Made by a program: the position numbers and the translations under genes
Shown: positions 1 through 8,116 of the stretch, in pieces
Layout of the letters: every line of letters begins with the position of its first letter
Numbering within the stretch: position 1 is the stretch's first letter
Notes under the pieces: generated by a model
What the model was told of the DNA's origin: nothing
Seen by the model: only the letters and a program-made list of their open reading frames with translations
Databases searched by the model: none
NCBI GenBank assembly: GCA_903864275.1
Contig: CAIPFE010000063.1
Location: 116,990-180,989, forward strand
DNA from: an uncultured Mucilaginibacter sp.
Lineage (GTDB): Bacteria; Bacteroidota; Bacteroidia; Sphingobacteriales; Sphingobacteriaceae
Direction: 5' to 3'
DNA: 64,000 nucleotides

Positions 1-791
1 CCAAAACCTACGGCGATTGGGGCATTGATTATTTAAAATACGATTGGTGCTCGTACTCGGAAGTTACGGACAAAACCCCAACGCTTGCGGACTATAAAAC
101 ACCTTACCAGGTAATGCGGGCATCGCTGAATAAGATCCCGCGCGATATAATGTTCAGTTTTTGCCAATACGGCATGGGCGACGTTTGGAAATGGGGTGCG
201 GAAGTTGGTGGCAACAGCTGGCGCAGTACAGGGGATATTGAAGATACCTGGAAAAGCATGTCGACGATCGGGTTTAACCAGGTAGCTGACGGCCCTTATG
301 CCCAGCCCGGTCATTTTAACGACCCGGATATGCTGGTAGTTGGCAAAGTTGGCTGGGGCGACAGCCAGCATAACAGCCGCCTTTCACCCGATGAGCAGTA
401 CACCCATATCAGTTTGTGGAGTCTTTTATCTGCGCCCTTGTTGATCGGATGTGATTTGGGAAAGCTCGACAGGTTTACACTTGGCCTGCTCACTAATGAC
501 GAAGTAATTGCCATTGACCAGGATGCTTTAGGGAAAGAAGCTCGGCAGGCCATAAAAACCGGCGGCTACCAGGTTTGGATAAAGGATTTGGAAGACGGCA
601 ATAAAGCGGTGGGGATATTTAATACATCTGATAAGTATCAAACTATTACCTTAAATCTCAAGGATAATGAACTGAGCGGCTATGCCAAAATACGCGACGT
701 ATGGCAGCAAAAATATTTAATCATCAGCGGCGCTAATTACACAACAAAAGTAGCGCCGCACGGTGTGGTGATGGTGAAGATGAGCAAGTAG
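1..791 (+). CDS. alpha-galactosidase, GH27 family (5' end outside window)
   Basis: About 263 C-terminal residues of a glycoside hydrolase family 27 enzyme, reading in frame from base 3. The KYDWC motif carries the expected nucleophile Asp (codon 42-44) and NDPDML the expected acid/base Asp (codon 327-329); both are standard GH27 signatures. The tail after about base 560 (QVWIKDLEDGNKAVGIFN) matches the family's C-terminal beta-sandwich. The family releases terminal alpha-galactose from oligo- or polysaccharides, in Bacteroidota usually in the periplasm; the signal peptide would lie outside the window. No partner polysaccharide-utilisation genes are visible. The product is confident, the substrate is not. 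Confidence 0.93.
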   Translation, partial: KTYGDWGIDYLKYDWCSYSEVTDKTPTLADYKTPYQVMRASLNKIPRDIMFSFCQYGMGDVWKWGAEVGGNSWRSTGDIEDTWKSMSTIGFNQVADGPYAQPGHFNDPDMLVVGKVGWGDSQHNSRLSPDEQYTHISLWSLLSAPLLIGCDLGKLDRFTLGLLTNDEVIAIDQDALGKEARQAIKTGGYQVWIKDLEDGNKAVGIFNTSDKYQTITLNLKDNELSGYAKIRDVWQQKYLIISGANYTTKVAPHGVVMVKMSK

Positions 792-809
792 GGGATAGCT
801 AACGTATGG

Positions 810-990
810 TGGGCGATCTACTCACCCCAGCATCGCTTCGCTTGCTGACCCTCTCTTCGGCAAGCCGGAAAGAGGGTAAAGAAAATGAAGAAAAAAGCGT
901 TTCCCCAAACCCTCTTTACCGCTTGCGGTAGAGAGGGTGATCGAGCGAAGCGTAGATCGGGTGAGTAAACTATGAGAGCGATATTAGGCT
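810..990. repeat. inverted pair of family-A palindromic repeats
   Basis: This fills most of the 225-nt gap before the hydroxyproline operon. Two diverged copies of one unit face opposite ways: 810-880 reversed, 903-990 forward. The forward unit has a CCCTCTTT...AGAGAGGGT hairpin, then GCGAAGCG and a GATCGGGTGAGTAAAC tail. Similar units occur at 28103-28188 and, again as an inverted pair, at 43688-43878. The layout resembles REP/REPIN elements. The hairpins could also act as a transcription barrier after the alpha-galactosidase. Confidence 0.8.
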
Positions 991-1016
991 AAATTGAAAA
1001 CATTTAACAAAACAGA

Positions 1017-1973
1017 ATGAATAATATGAGTATTATATGGAAAGGGGTTTTCCCGGCAGTAACCACAAAATTCAACGACGATGACGAGATGGATTTTGAA
1101 GCGTTCGACAAAAATATCGAAGCGCAAATTGAAGCCGGGGTTAAAGGCATTATCATCGGTGGGTCGTTGGGTGAGGCCAGTGTGCTGTCCGATCATGAAA
1201 AAATAGAATTATTAAAACAAACCGTTAAAACGGTAAACAAACGGGCTTATGTTATTTTAAACATTGCGGAGCAAACTACCAAAGCCGCATTGCAATGTGC
1301 CGAAAATGCATTAAAATATGGCGCGGATGGCTTGATGATGCTGCCGCCAATGCGTTATAAAGCGGACGATAACGAAACCGTGCAATATTTTGCAACGGCT
1401 GCAAAAAGCACGAAGCTGCCGATCATGATCTATAATAATCCTTATGATTATAAGATAGAGGTTACCCTGGATATGTTTGAAGAACTGGCTAAATACGATA
1501 ATATACAGGCCGTAAAGGAATCGACCCGCGATGTCAGTAATGTTACCCGGATGATCAACCGCTTTGGCGACAGGTTTAAAATTTTATGTGGTGTGGACAC
1601 TTTGGCGCTTGAGAGTTTGTTTATGGGGGCCGATGGCTGGGTAGCAGGTTTGGTTGATGCTTTTCCACGGGAAACAGTTGCTATCTTTAACCTCGCCAAA
1701 CAAGGCCGCCACCAGGAAGCGTTGGCCATTTACCGCTGGTTTTTACCTGTGCTGGAACTGGATATTCATCCAAAACTTGTACAATATATAAAACTGGCAG
1801 AAACAGCCACAGGTTTAGGCACCGAAAATGTCCGCGCACCGCGTTTGGCCATTGAAGGCCATGAGCGCAAAAAGGTTTTAGGGATCATCCACAAAGCGAT
1901 CGAAAACCGGCCGGAATTGCCTGTCGGCAGCTGGGGTGTTGAGGTTGAGGTGGATGTTAGAGGGGTGAGTTAA
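1017..1973 (+). CDS. DapA-family lyase, probable 1-pyrroline-4-hydroxy-2-carboxylate deaminase
   Basis: A 318-residue TIM-barrel protein of the dihydrodipicolinate synthase/N-acetylneuraminate lyase family. The Schiff-base lysine is visible as K167 (AVKEST), the catalytic tyrosine as Y139 in IYNNP, and the substrate loop as GGSLGEAS near residue 48. Followed by an aldehyde dehydrogenase, a 4-hydroxyproline epimerase and a FAD oxidase, it best fits the deaminase that turns 1-pyrroline-4-hydroxy-2-carboxylate into 2-oxoglutarate semialdehyde plus ammonia. The fold is seen; the substrate is inferred from neighbours. The first ATG is used; an internal ATG three codons later is also possible. It is first in the operon, with a 96-nt gap to the next gene. 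Confidence 0.85.
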   Translation: MNNMSIIWKGVFPAVTTKFNDDDEMDFEAFDKNIEAQIEAGVKGIIIGGSLGEASVLSDHEKIELLKQTVKTVNKRAYVILNIAEQTTKAALQCAENALKYGADGLMMLPPMRYKADDNETVQYFATAAKSTKLPIMIYNNPYDYKIEVTLDMFEELAKYDNIQAVKESTRDVSNVTRMINRFGDRFKILCGVDTLALESLFMGADGWVAGLVDAFPRETVAIFNLAKQGRHQEALAIYRWFLPVLELDIHPKLVQYIKLAETATGLGTENVRAPRLAIEGHERKKVLGIIHKAIENRPELPVGSWGVEVEVDVRGVS

Positions 1974-2001
1974 AGGAATCATCACACCGTGCCTTCCCGC
2001 C

Positions 2002-2025
2002 TTTGTTGGTGTTATCACCAACAAA
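2002..2025 (+). other. stem-loop between the first two operon genes
   Basis: A perfect 10-bp inverted repeat (TTTGTTGGTG / CACCAACAAA) around a TTAT loop, in the gap between the deaminase and the dehydrogenase. There is no T-run, so it is not a typical intrinsic terminator. It may set differential mRNA stability inside the operon or be another dispersed repeat. Confidence 0.6.
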
Positions 2026-2069
2026 CCGGAATGTCAAACGCTTAAGGGCAATTTATAATCTACAAAACT

Positions 2070-3644
2070 ATGGATACAAGAAATTTAATAGGCAACAATT
2101 ATTTACCCGAAGCCGGTAAGAAGTTTAAAGCGGTCGATCCTGCTTTAGGAACAGATCTTCCCGGCGAATTTTATGCAGCAAGCATTTCCGAAGCAGATGC
2201 CGCAGTAAATCTTGCGTATAAAGCGTTTGCGGAGTATCGTCAAACAGATAAAAATAAACGGGCTGCTTTTTTACGAAGTATCGCCGATGAAATGAAAGTG
2301 CTGACTGATGCCATTATTGAACGCGCCATGGGCGAGAGCGGCCTGCCTGCACAGCGTTTGCAAGGCGAGCTGAACCGTACTACCAACCAGTTGTACATGT
2401 TTGCTGATCTGCTGGAAGAAGGCTCGTGGGTTGAGGCGATAATTGATACCGCCATCCCCGACCGCAAACCATTGCCACGGATCGATATACGCAAAATGAT
2501 GGTACCTGTTGGTCCGGCAGTAGTGTTTGGCGCAAGCAATTTCCCGCTGGCTTATTCCGTTGCCGGCGGCGACACGGCTGCGGCATTGGCATCTGGCTGC
2601 CCGGTTGTGGTAAAGGCCCACCCGGCGCACCCGGGTACGAGCGCATTGGTAGCAGAAGCCATCAAAAAAGCAGCTGAACAGCACAATATGCCCGAAGGCG
2701 TTTTTTCTATTTTATACGATGACGGTTTTGCCATCGGCGAGGCATTGGTCAAGCATCCTAAAACCAAAATAGTAACCTTTACCGGTTCGCTTAGAGGCGG
2801 AATGGCCCTGATGAAAATGGCCAGGGAGCGTGATGAGCCGATCCCGGTTTTTGCCGAGATGGGCAGCATAAACCCGGTGATATTATTACCGCAAGCTTTG
2901 GAAAACCGTGCTGAAGAACTGGCAAAAATATATGGCTCTATTACAACGAACGCCGGGCAGTTTTGTACCAAACCCGGCTTATTGATCGCTGTTAATTCCG
3001 AGGGACTGGAAAAGTTTAAAAAATCGCTTGCTGAAGGTATAGCTACTGTCAATTCGGCTACCATGCTTACATCGGGGATATGTTCAAACTATAATAAGTT
3101 ATCAAAAGAAAGGCTGGCTGAGGACGCGGTTTCTGTTATAGCGCAATCGGACAAATTAGATAAAGAGAAAATAAACCAGGGGCTGGCCATCGTTACCGAA
3201 ATTACCGCTTCGGCATTCCTGGCTGATGAAAAATATAAAGAGGAAGTTTTCGGGCCATATTCCATGCTGGTTGTAGCTGATGATATTGCCCAGCTTGAAC
3301 AGGTGCTCAACTCGCTGCATGGCCAGTTAACAGCTTCGGTAATGGCCGAGCCAGGGGAACTGTCGAAATATAAATCTATAACTGATAAGCTTGCGGATAT
3401 GGCAGGAAGGGTAATACTCAACGGCCCGCCAACCGGGGTTGAAGTGGGTAACGCTATTAACCATGGCGGCCCGTTCCCGGCAACATCCGACAGCCGTTTT
3501 ACTTCGGTGGGGACATCTTCCATCAAGCGCTTTGTGCGGCCGGTGTGCTGGCAAAACTGGAGCGAGGAATTGTTGCCGGATGAACTAAAAACGAATAACC
3601 CGTTAAAAATTTGGCGGTTGTTCAATAACGAATGGAAGAAATAG
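2070..3644 (+). CDS. aldehyde dehydrogenase, probable 2,5-dioxovalerate (2-oxoglutarate semialdehyde) dehydrogenase
   Basis: 524 residues of the NAD(P)-dependent aldehyde dehydrogenase superfamily. The catalytic cysteine is C299 in GQFCTKPG and the general-base glutamate E263 in AEMGSINPV; TFTGS marks the cofactor-binding turn. Length and the FGASNFPLAYS segment fit the 2-oxoglutarate semialdehyde dehydrogenase branch, which feeds hydroxyproline or pentose breakdown into the TCA cycle. The epimerase 3 nt downstream argues for hydroxyproline as the source. Cofactor preference cannot be read from sequence here. Confidence 0.88.
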   Translation: MDTRNLIGNNYLPEAGKKFKAVDPALGTDLPGEFYAASISEADAAVNLAYKAFAEYRQTDKNKRAAFLRSIADEMKVLTDAIIERAMGESGLPAQRLQGELNRTTNQLYMFADLLEEGSWVEAIIDTAIPDRKPLPRIDIRKMMVPVGPAVVFGASNFPLAYSVAGGDTAAALASGCPVVVKAHPAHPGTSALVAEAIKKAAEQHNMPEGVFSILYDDGFAIGEALVKHPKTKIVTFTGSLRGGMALMKMARERDEPIPVFAEMGSINPVILLPQALENRAEELAKIYGSITTNAGQFCTKPGLLIAVNSEGLEKFKKSLAEGIATVNSATMLTSGICSNYNKLSKERLAEDAVSVIAQSDKLDKEKINQGLAIVTEITASAFLADEKYKEEVFGPYSMLVVADDIAQLEQVLNSLHGQLTASVMAEPGELSKYKSITDKLADMAGRVILNGPPTGVEVGNAINHGGPFPATSDSRFTSVGTSSIKRFVRPVCWQNWSEELLPDELKTNNPLKIWRLFNNEWKK

Positions 3645-3647
3645 TAA

Positions 3648-4646
3648 ATGACAAAAACCTTCTTTTGTATAGATGCACATACCTGCGGTAACCCCGTAAG
3701 GCTGGTAGCCGGCGGCGGGCCAAATCTTGTGGGCAATAATATGAGCGAAAAACGCCAGCATTTTTTAAAAGAGTACGACTGGATACGCAAGGGGCTGATG
3801 TTTGAGCCGCGGGGGCACGATATGATGTCGGGCAGTATACTTTACCCGCCCCATGACCCTGCCAATGACGTAGCCGTTTTGTTTATCGAGACCAGCGGTT
3901 GTTTGCCGATGTGCGGACACGGTACCATAGGCACCATCACTATTGCCATTGAAGAGGGTTTGATCATTCCCAAAACACCGGGAATTGTAAGGATGGAAGC
4001 GCCTGCAGGGCTGGTTTTGATCGCATACAAGCAGGAAGGCGGCAAAGTTAAATCAGTAAAATTAACTAATGTTGCATCCTTTCTTGCCGCCGAAAACCTG
4101 GAAGTCGAATGCCCGGATTTAGGCGCCCTAACCGTCGATGTGAGCTACGGCGGTAATTTTTATGCCATCGTTGATCCGCAGCCAAATTTTAAAGGACTGG
4201 AAAATTATACCGCTGACCAGCTGGTATCGTGGAGCCGTGTTTTAAGGCAAAGGATAAACGACAAATACACTTTTATCCATCCCGAAAACCCAACCATTAA
4301 TGGCTGCTCGCATATCCTCTGGACAGGCAAGACCATATCGCCCGAAGCAACAGCCCGTAACGCCGTTTTTTATGGCGATAAAGCTATTGACCGTTCCCCC
4401 TGCGGAACAGGTACATCCGCCCGCATGGCGCAATGGCATGCCAAAGGCAAGTTAAAAAAGGGCGATAAGTTTGTCCACGAAAGTATTATCGGCAGTCAGT
4501 TTATCGGCAAGGTGGAGGATGAAGTAAAGGTTGCCGGTAAAACTGCCATTATACCAAGCATCGAAGGCTGGGCGAAGGTGTACGGCTATAATACTATAAA
4601 AATCGATGACGATGACCCGTATGCGTATGGGTTCCAGGTGATATAA
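3648..4646 (+). CDS. 4-hydroxyproline 2-epimerase (proline racemase family)
   Basis: 332 residues, starting 3 nt after the dehydrogenase stop, so probably co-translated. Both catalytic cysteines of the two-base racemase mechanism are present: C89 in MCGHGT and C252 in SPCGTGTSARMA. The second Cys separates epimerases and racemases from the trans-3-hydroxyproline dehydratases, which have Thr there. Expected reaction: trans-4-hydroxy-L-proline to cis-4-hydroxy-D-proline, the first step of the pathway. True proline racemase is less likely given the neighbours. Confidence 0.9.
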   Translation: MTKTFFCIDAHTCGNPVRLVAGGGPNLVGNNMSEKRQHFLKEYDWIRKGLMFEPRGHDMMSGSILYPPHDPANDVAVLFIETSGCLPMCGHGTIGTITIAIEEGLIIPKTPGIVRMEAPAGLVLIAYKQEGGKVKSVKLTNVASFLAAENLEVECPDLGALTVDVSYGGNFYAIVDPQPNFKGLENYTADQLVSWSRVLRQRINDKYTFIHPENPTINGCSHILWTGKTISPEATARNAVFYGDKAIDRSPCGTGTSARMAQWHAKGKLKKGDKFVHESIIGSQFIGKVEDEVKVAGKTAIIPSIEGWAKVYGYNTIKIDDDDPYAYGFQVI

Positions 4647-4748
4647 GCCCCACCCAACCCTCCCCTAAAGGGAGAGGGCTTTAAAAAGGATAAAGTTAGG
4701 TATTAACAATAATTAAAAGTCTCCCCTTTAGGGGAGATTTAGAGGGGC
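4647..4748. repeat. family-B palindromic repeat pair abutting the next start codon
   Basis: Two G/C-tract palindromes face each other: CCCTCCCCTAAAGGGAGAGG near 4658-4678 and CTCCCCTTTAGGGGAG at 4721-4736, separated by A/T-rich sequence. The outer end reads GAGGGGCAC and is followed directly by the oxidase ATG at 4751. The same arrangement occurs in the trp operon (54585-54714 and 55357-55381). The G-run lies where a Shine-Dalgarno sequence would sit. Confidence 0.8.
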
Positions 4749-4750
4749 AC

Positions 4751-5998
4751 ATGAGCAAAGCAATAATCATAGGCGGTGGTGTAATAGGTTTGTTTTCTGC
4801 CTATTACCTGCATAAATCAGGCTGGGAAGTTGATGTTTTAGAACAGGGCGACCTGTCTGATAATTGCTCATTTGGCAATGCCGGGATGATCACGCCAAGC
4901 CATTTTGTGCCATTGGCCTCGCCGGGAATTGTGGAGCAAGGTATCCGGTGGATGTTTAATAGTAAAAGTCCGTTTTATGTAAAGCCTTCACTCAATCCTG
5001 ATCTGATCAGGTGGGGCTTAAAATTTGTAAGAAGCGCGACAAAAAAACATGCGGAATATTCGGCTGGCGGATTGAGGGATATTTCACTGTTAAGTAAGGA
5101 TTTATACCACGAGTTTGAAAAAGATGCCGGATTTGATTTTGGTTTGACGGATAACGGCATCCTGATGCTTTTTAAATCGCCGAAGGTTGAAGAAGAGGAG
5201 TTGCATCTGATTGAAAAAGCGGTAAACCTGGGCCTGGATGCCCAATATCTTACCCGGGATGAATGCCAAAAACTACAGCCTGATATTGAACTTGATATTT
5301 TGGGTGCAGTTCATTACCGTTGCGATGCACACATGTACCCCAACAGGTTAATGAAAGGCCTTGTAAAATATCTTGAAGCCGAAGGGGTAAATATCCATCG
5401 CAATACTGAGGTTGTCAGGATAAATCATGATGCAAATAAAATAACCTCGGTAAGCACTAAAGATAAAGAATTCACGGGCGACGCCTATCTTATTTCAGGC
5501 GGCTCATGGTCGCCGGGGATCGCTAAGCTTGTGGGTTTAAATTTGCCCTTAATGCCGGGCAAGGGTTATTCGTTTATGACACATAACCCGGTTAAGAAAA
5601 TGACGATACCGTTTATTCTCTGCGAGGCAAGAGTAGCCGTAACCCCCATGAACGGCAGCATCCGTTTTGGCGGCACCATGGAGATCGGTAAAATAAACAA
5701 GCAGATCAATATCAACCGTGTAAAAGGTATTGTTGAATCCGTGCCAAAATATCTACCTGATTTTAAACTCGCGGTGCCCGAAGAAAAAGATATTTGGTTT
5801 GGTTTCCGGCCTTGCTCACCCGATGGGTTGCCTTATATTGGTATGTCGGGCAAATATAAAAACCTGGCGATTGCGACAGGGCATGCAATGATCGGCTTGG
5901 CATTGGGGCCAGCCACAGGCAAATTGATCGCCGAAGCATTTAACGGGGAGAAAGCGAGTATGGATATTGGGTTATTTTCACCGGCGCGTTTTCAGTAG
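4751..5998 (+). CDS. FAD-dependent D-amino-acid oxidoreductase (DadA-like), probable D-hydroxyproline dehydrogenase
   Basis: 415 residues of the DAO/DadA family. The N-terminal dinucleotide motif IIGGGVIGLFSAYYL (residues about 5-19) binds FAD, and the C-terminal GFRPCSPDGLPYIG and ATGHAMIGLALGPATG blocks close the FAD site. As the last operon gene it would oxidise cis-4-hydroxy-D-proline from the epimerase to 1-pyrroline-4-hydroxy-2-carboxylate, the deaminase substrate, passing electrons to the respiratory chain. It could alternatively act on other D-amino acids. It ends convergent to the macro-domain gene. Confidence 0.87.
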   Translation: MSKAIIIGGGVIGLFSAYYLHKSGWEVDVLEQGDLSDNCSFGNAGMITPSHFVPLASPGIVEQGIRWMFNSKSPFYVKPSLNPDLIRWGLKFVRSATKKHAEYSAGGLRDISLLSKDLYHEFEKDAGFDFGLTDNGILMLFKSPKVEEEELHLIEKAVNLGLDAQYLTRDECQKLQPDIELDILGAVHYRCDAHMYPNRLMKGLVKYLEAEGVNIHRNTEVVRINHDANKITSVSTKDKEFTGDAYLISGGSWSPGIAKLVGLNLPLMPGKGYSFMTHNPVKKMTIPFILCEARVAVTPMNGSIRFGGTMEIGKINKQININRVKGIVESVPKYLPDFKLAVPEEKDIWFGFRPCSPDGLPYIGMSGKYKNLAIATGHAMIGLALGPATGKLIAEAFNGEKASMDIGLFSPARFQ

Positions 5999-6037
5999 GT
6001 TGGATTCTCAGTTCTAAGTTTCTACCGGTAATTTTGG

Positions 6038-6562
6038 TTATTGAATGAGTTTTTCATACAGACCATAATTCTCATCATCAAAACAAACAAAAATCACTTT
6101 TTCAATTTCATCCGTTTGAGCTAAAAAATCAACGACAGTTTCAATGGCTATTTGTGCCGCATCTTTTTTTGGGAAATGATAAATGCCCGTGCTGATGTTG
6201 GGAAATGCAATGGTTTTGCAATGATTATTAATGGCAAGCCGCAATGAGTTTTTATAACAATTGGCCAGTTTGTTTTCTTCATCATATTTGCTGCCGTTCC
6301 AAACGGGGCCAACGGTATGGATCACAAATTTTGCCGGTAAATTGCCGCCTGTAGTAATTACTGCTTCACCGGTTTTACACCCACCCTGTTTGGCTACTAT
6401 TTTCCGGCATGCTTCTAAAATTGCCGGACCGCCAGCGCAATGTATAGCGCCATCAACCCCGCCCCCGCCCATCAGCGACGAGTTTGCTGCGTTCACAATA
6501 GCATCAGTCTTTATTTTTGTGATGTCGCCTTTTAGCAGTTCAATTTTGTCTTTTGAGGTCAT
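6038..6562 (-). CDS. macro-domain protein, probable O-acetyl-ADP-ribose deacetylase (YmdB-like)
   Basis: 174 residues, one macro domain. Diagnostic motifs are GDITKIKTDAIVNAANSSL (near residue 13), the GGGGVDGAIHCAGG loop, TGEAVITTGGNLPAKFVIH and the later STGIYHFPKKDAA loop that holds the distal ribose. The family binds ADP-ribose and removes ADP-ribosyl or O-acetyl-ADP-ribose groups in the cytoplasm. It stands alone, convergent with the oxidase gene (39-nt gap), with no ADP-ribosyltransferase or toxin beside it. Confidence 0.92.
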   Translation of the reverse strand: MTSKDKIELLKGDITKIKTDAIVNAANSSLMGGGGVDGAIHCAGGPAILEACRKIVAKQGGCKTGEAVITTGGNLPAKFVIHTVGPVWNGSKYDEENKLANCYKNSLRLAINNHCKTIAFPNISTGIYHFPKKDAAQIAIETVVDFLAQTDEIEKVIFVCFDDENYGLYEKLIQ

Positions 6563-6652
6563 GCAGCGTTTTTTACAACTATGATCACAATTAAATGTAC
6601 CTTGAAATTAAAAGATATATATGCTTTTTTAACGCAATAGTCATTTTACGTA

Positions 6653-7963
6653 CTATTTCGTATAATATTGGGCAACTGCATTCGCTGTACCTCTCATAAT
6701 AATATTATTGTTTTTTGCTACAATATATGGAGGAGTATCCTCAGCTTTAAACACGAAAATTTCCTTAAAAGGGTCGCCAAGGCCGGCAGAAGAATAGAAG
6801 CCATGTGCATCCTGGCAATAAAAATTACCATCACTCTGGACGCTCATGTTTCCAAAGCCCTGGAAAGAAGAACCGATCATCTGATTATAAGTCGTACCCT
6901 CGTCCTTTGAAATATATATACCTCCCTCGAAGCCGACCAGGCTTTTATAAAACCAATTGTTATTATCAATATAAAAGGCGCCATCCGATTCACCCGGCTT
7001 TACCGGATTCCAGGTTTTGCCCATATCAGCAGATTTAAATATTGTTTGAGATTGCGTCTCTTCTACATACAAATTACCGGCCCGGTCTTCAGCCGCGCTC
7101 GTTAATTGGGAAACTCCGCTGGCGGGATTTGGTGAAGTAAATGCAGTGAGAGGCACTGTCGTCCATGTTTTGCCTCTATCATTCGAAATACTCAACGGTA
7201 CATTTCCCGAGGTTACCAATAATTTACCGCTAGGGGTACAGATGGCTGTTGAAATAAGCCGGGGATCAAATGGTGTTATAGCCAAAGTTGACCAGGTTTG
7301 TCCGACATCCTTTGAATATAATGCAGCTTCGCCCAAGGTAAAAACAAAAAGTTCATCCTGCGGGGTTGACATTACATATCCAATCATATGCGTATTTCCC
7401 AAGGTTTTAAGAGCATTCCAGGTGACTCCATTATCATCAGAATACCTTAGGTAATATTTACCCGCCCAATAGGTTAAAAATAATCGCCCGGTGCTTAATT
7501 TGGCAAACGATATTATTGGTTGGGCATCCTGGAATGTGCAAGCTGAAAAATGCCATCCGGGCCCTGTTGCCAAAGCGGTTGCAACGGCAGTAACCGAATC
7601 GACCTTTTGATTTTGGGAGTTTAAAGCGTAAATTTTTAAAGTTTGTTGCCCAATCTGGCTTGAAAGATACCAGGTATAACCAGTTGTACCACCATATTGT
7701 GTAACCGCAGAAACTGTATCATCGCACCCTGAACCCTGGAATTGAACGGAATACCCCGCTAATGGCAAACCATTCTGTGTAACTTTAATAGTAATTGTCT
7801 TTTTTAAGGGCCTCCCTATAGTATCTCTTTGGTTGTTTCCGCTATCTAATGTAATGGTAACTTTTCCTAAGTCGATATTTTGCGGCCCGGGCAATTTGCT
7901 TTTCGAACAGCTGAAATACAGGATACAAATTGTTGACAGCAAGATTACGAGCCTTTTGTTCAT
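6653..7963 (-). CDS. lipoprotein with BNR/sialidase-like beta-propeller repeats
   Basis: 436 residues. The start MNKRLVILLSTICILYFSC is a lipoprotein signal peptide with the lipidated Cys near residue 19. A short Ig-like segment (about 30-125) comes first, then repeated Asp-box-like motifs (SDDNGVTWNAL, SKDVGQTWSTL, SNDRGKTWTTV, SADMGKTWNPV, SKDEGTTYNQM), typical of BNR or sortilin-like propellers. The catalytic residues of true sialidases are not obvious, so a binding or structural role on the outer membrane is more likely. Single gene; function unknown. Confidence 0.75.
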   Translation of the reverse strand: MNKRLVILLSTICILYFSCSKSKLPGPQNIDLGKVTITLDSGNNQRDTIGRPLKKTITIKVTQNGLPLAGYSVQFQGSGCDDTVSAVTQYGGTTGYTWYLSSQIGQQTLKIYALNSQNQKVDSVTAVATALATGPGWHFSACTFQDAQPIISFAKLSTGRLFLTYWAGKYYLRYSDDNGVTWNALKTLGNTHMIGYVMSTPQDELFVFTLGEAALYSKDVGQTWSTLAITPFDPRLISTAICTPSGKLLVTSGNVPLSISNDRGKTWTTVPLTAFTSPNPASGVSQLTSAAEDRAGNLYVEETQSQTIFKSADMGKTWNPVKPGESDGAFYIDNNNWFYKSLVGFEGGIYISKDEGTTYNQMIGSSFQGFGNMSVQSDGNFYCQDAHGFYSSAGLGDPFKEIFVFKAEDTPPYIVAKNNNIIMRGTANAVAQYYTK

Positions 7964-8042
7964 AAGGTTTAAATTTCTTCAAAGTTAAAAAATGTAAATC
8001 ACATTAAATCACCAGCCTTAATTTTCTTTGGTAACAAAACAA

Positions 8043-8076
8043 AACCCGCTAACCATTTAAAAATGGATAACGGGTT
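8043..8076 (-). terminator. intrinsic terminator of the M1 peptidase gene
   Basis: An interrupted hairpin with arms AACCCG/CGGGTT and CCATTT/AAATGG. T-rich tracts follow on both sides, so it can end transcripts in either direction; the gene it serves is the peptidase on the minus strand. Confidence 0.75.
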
Positions 8077-8116
8077 TTTTATCTTGCGGATTCCGACAAA
8101 TCCCTTAATCCCGGTC

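Noticed and set aside
6261..6584. Plus-strand frame opposite the macro-domain gene
   Set aside because: Pure antisense of a conserved domain.
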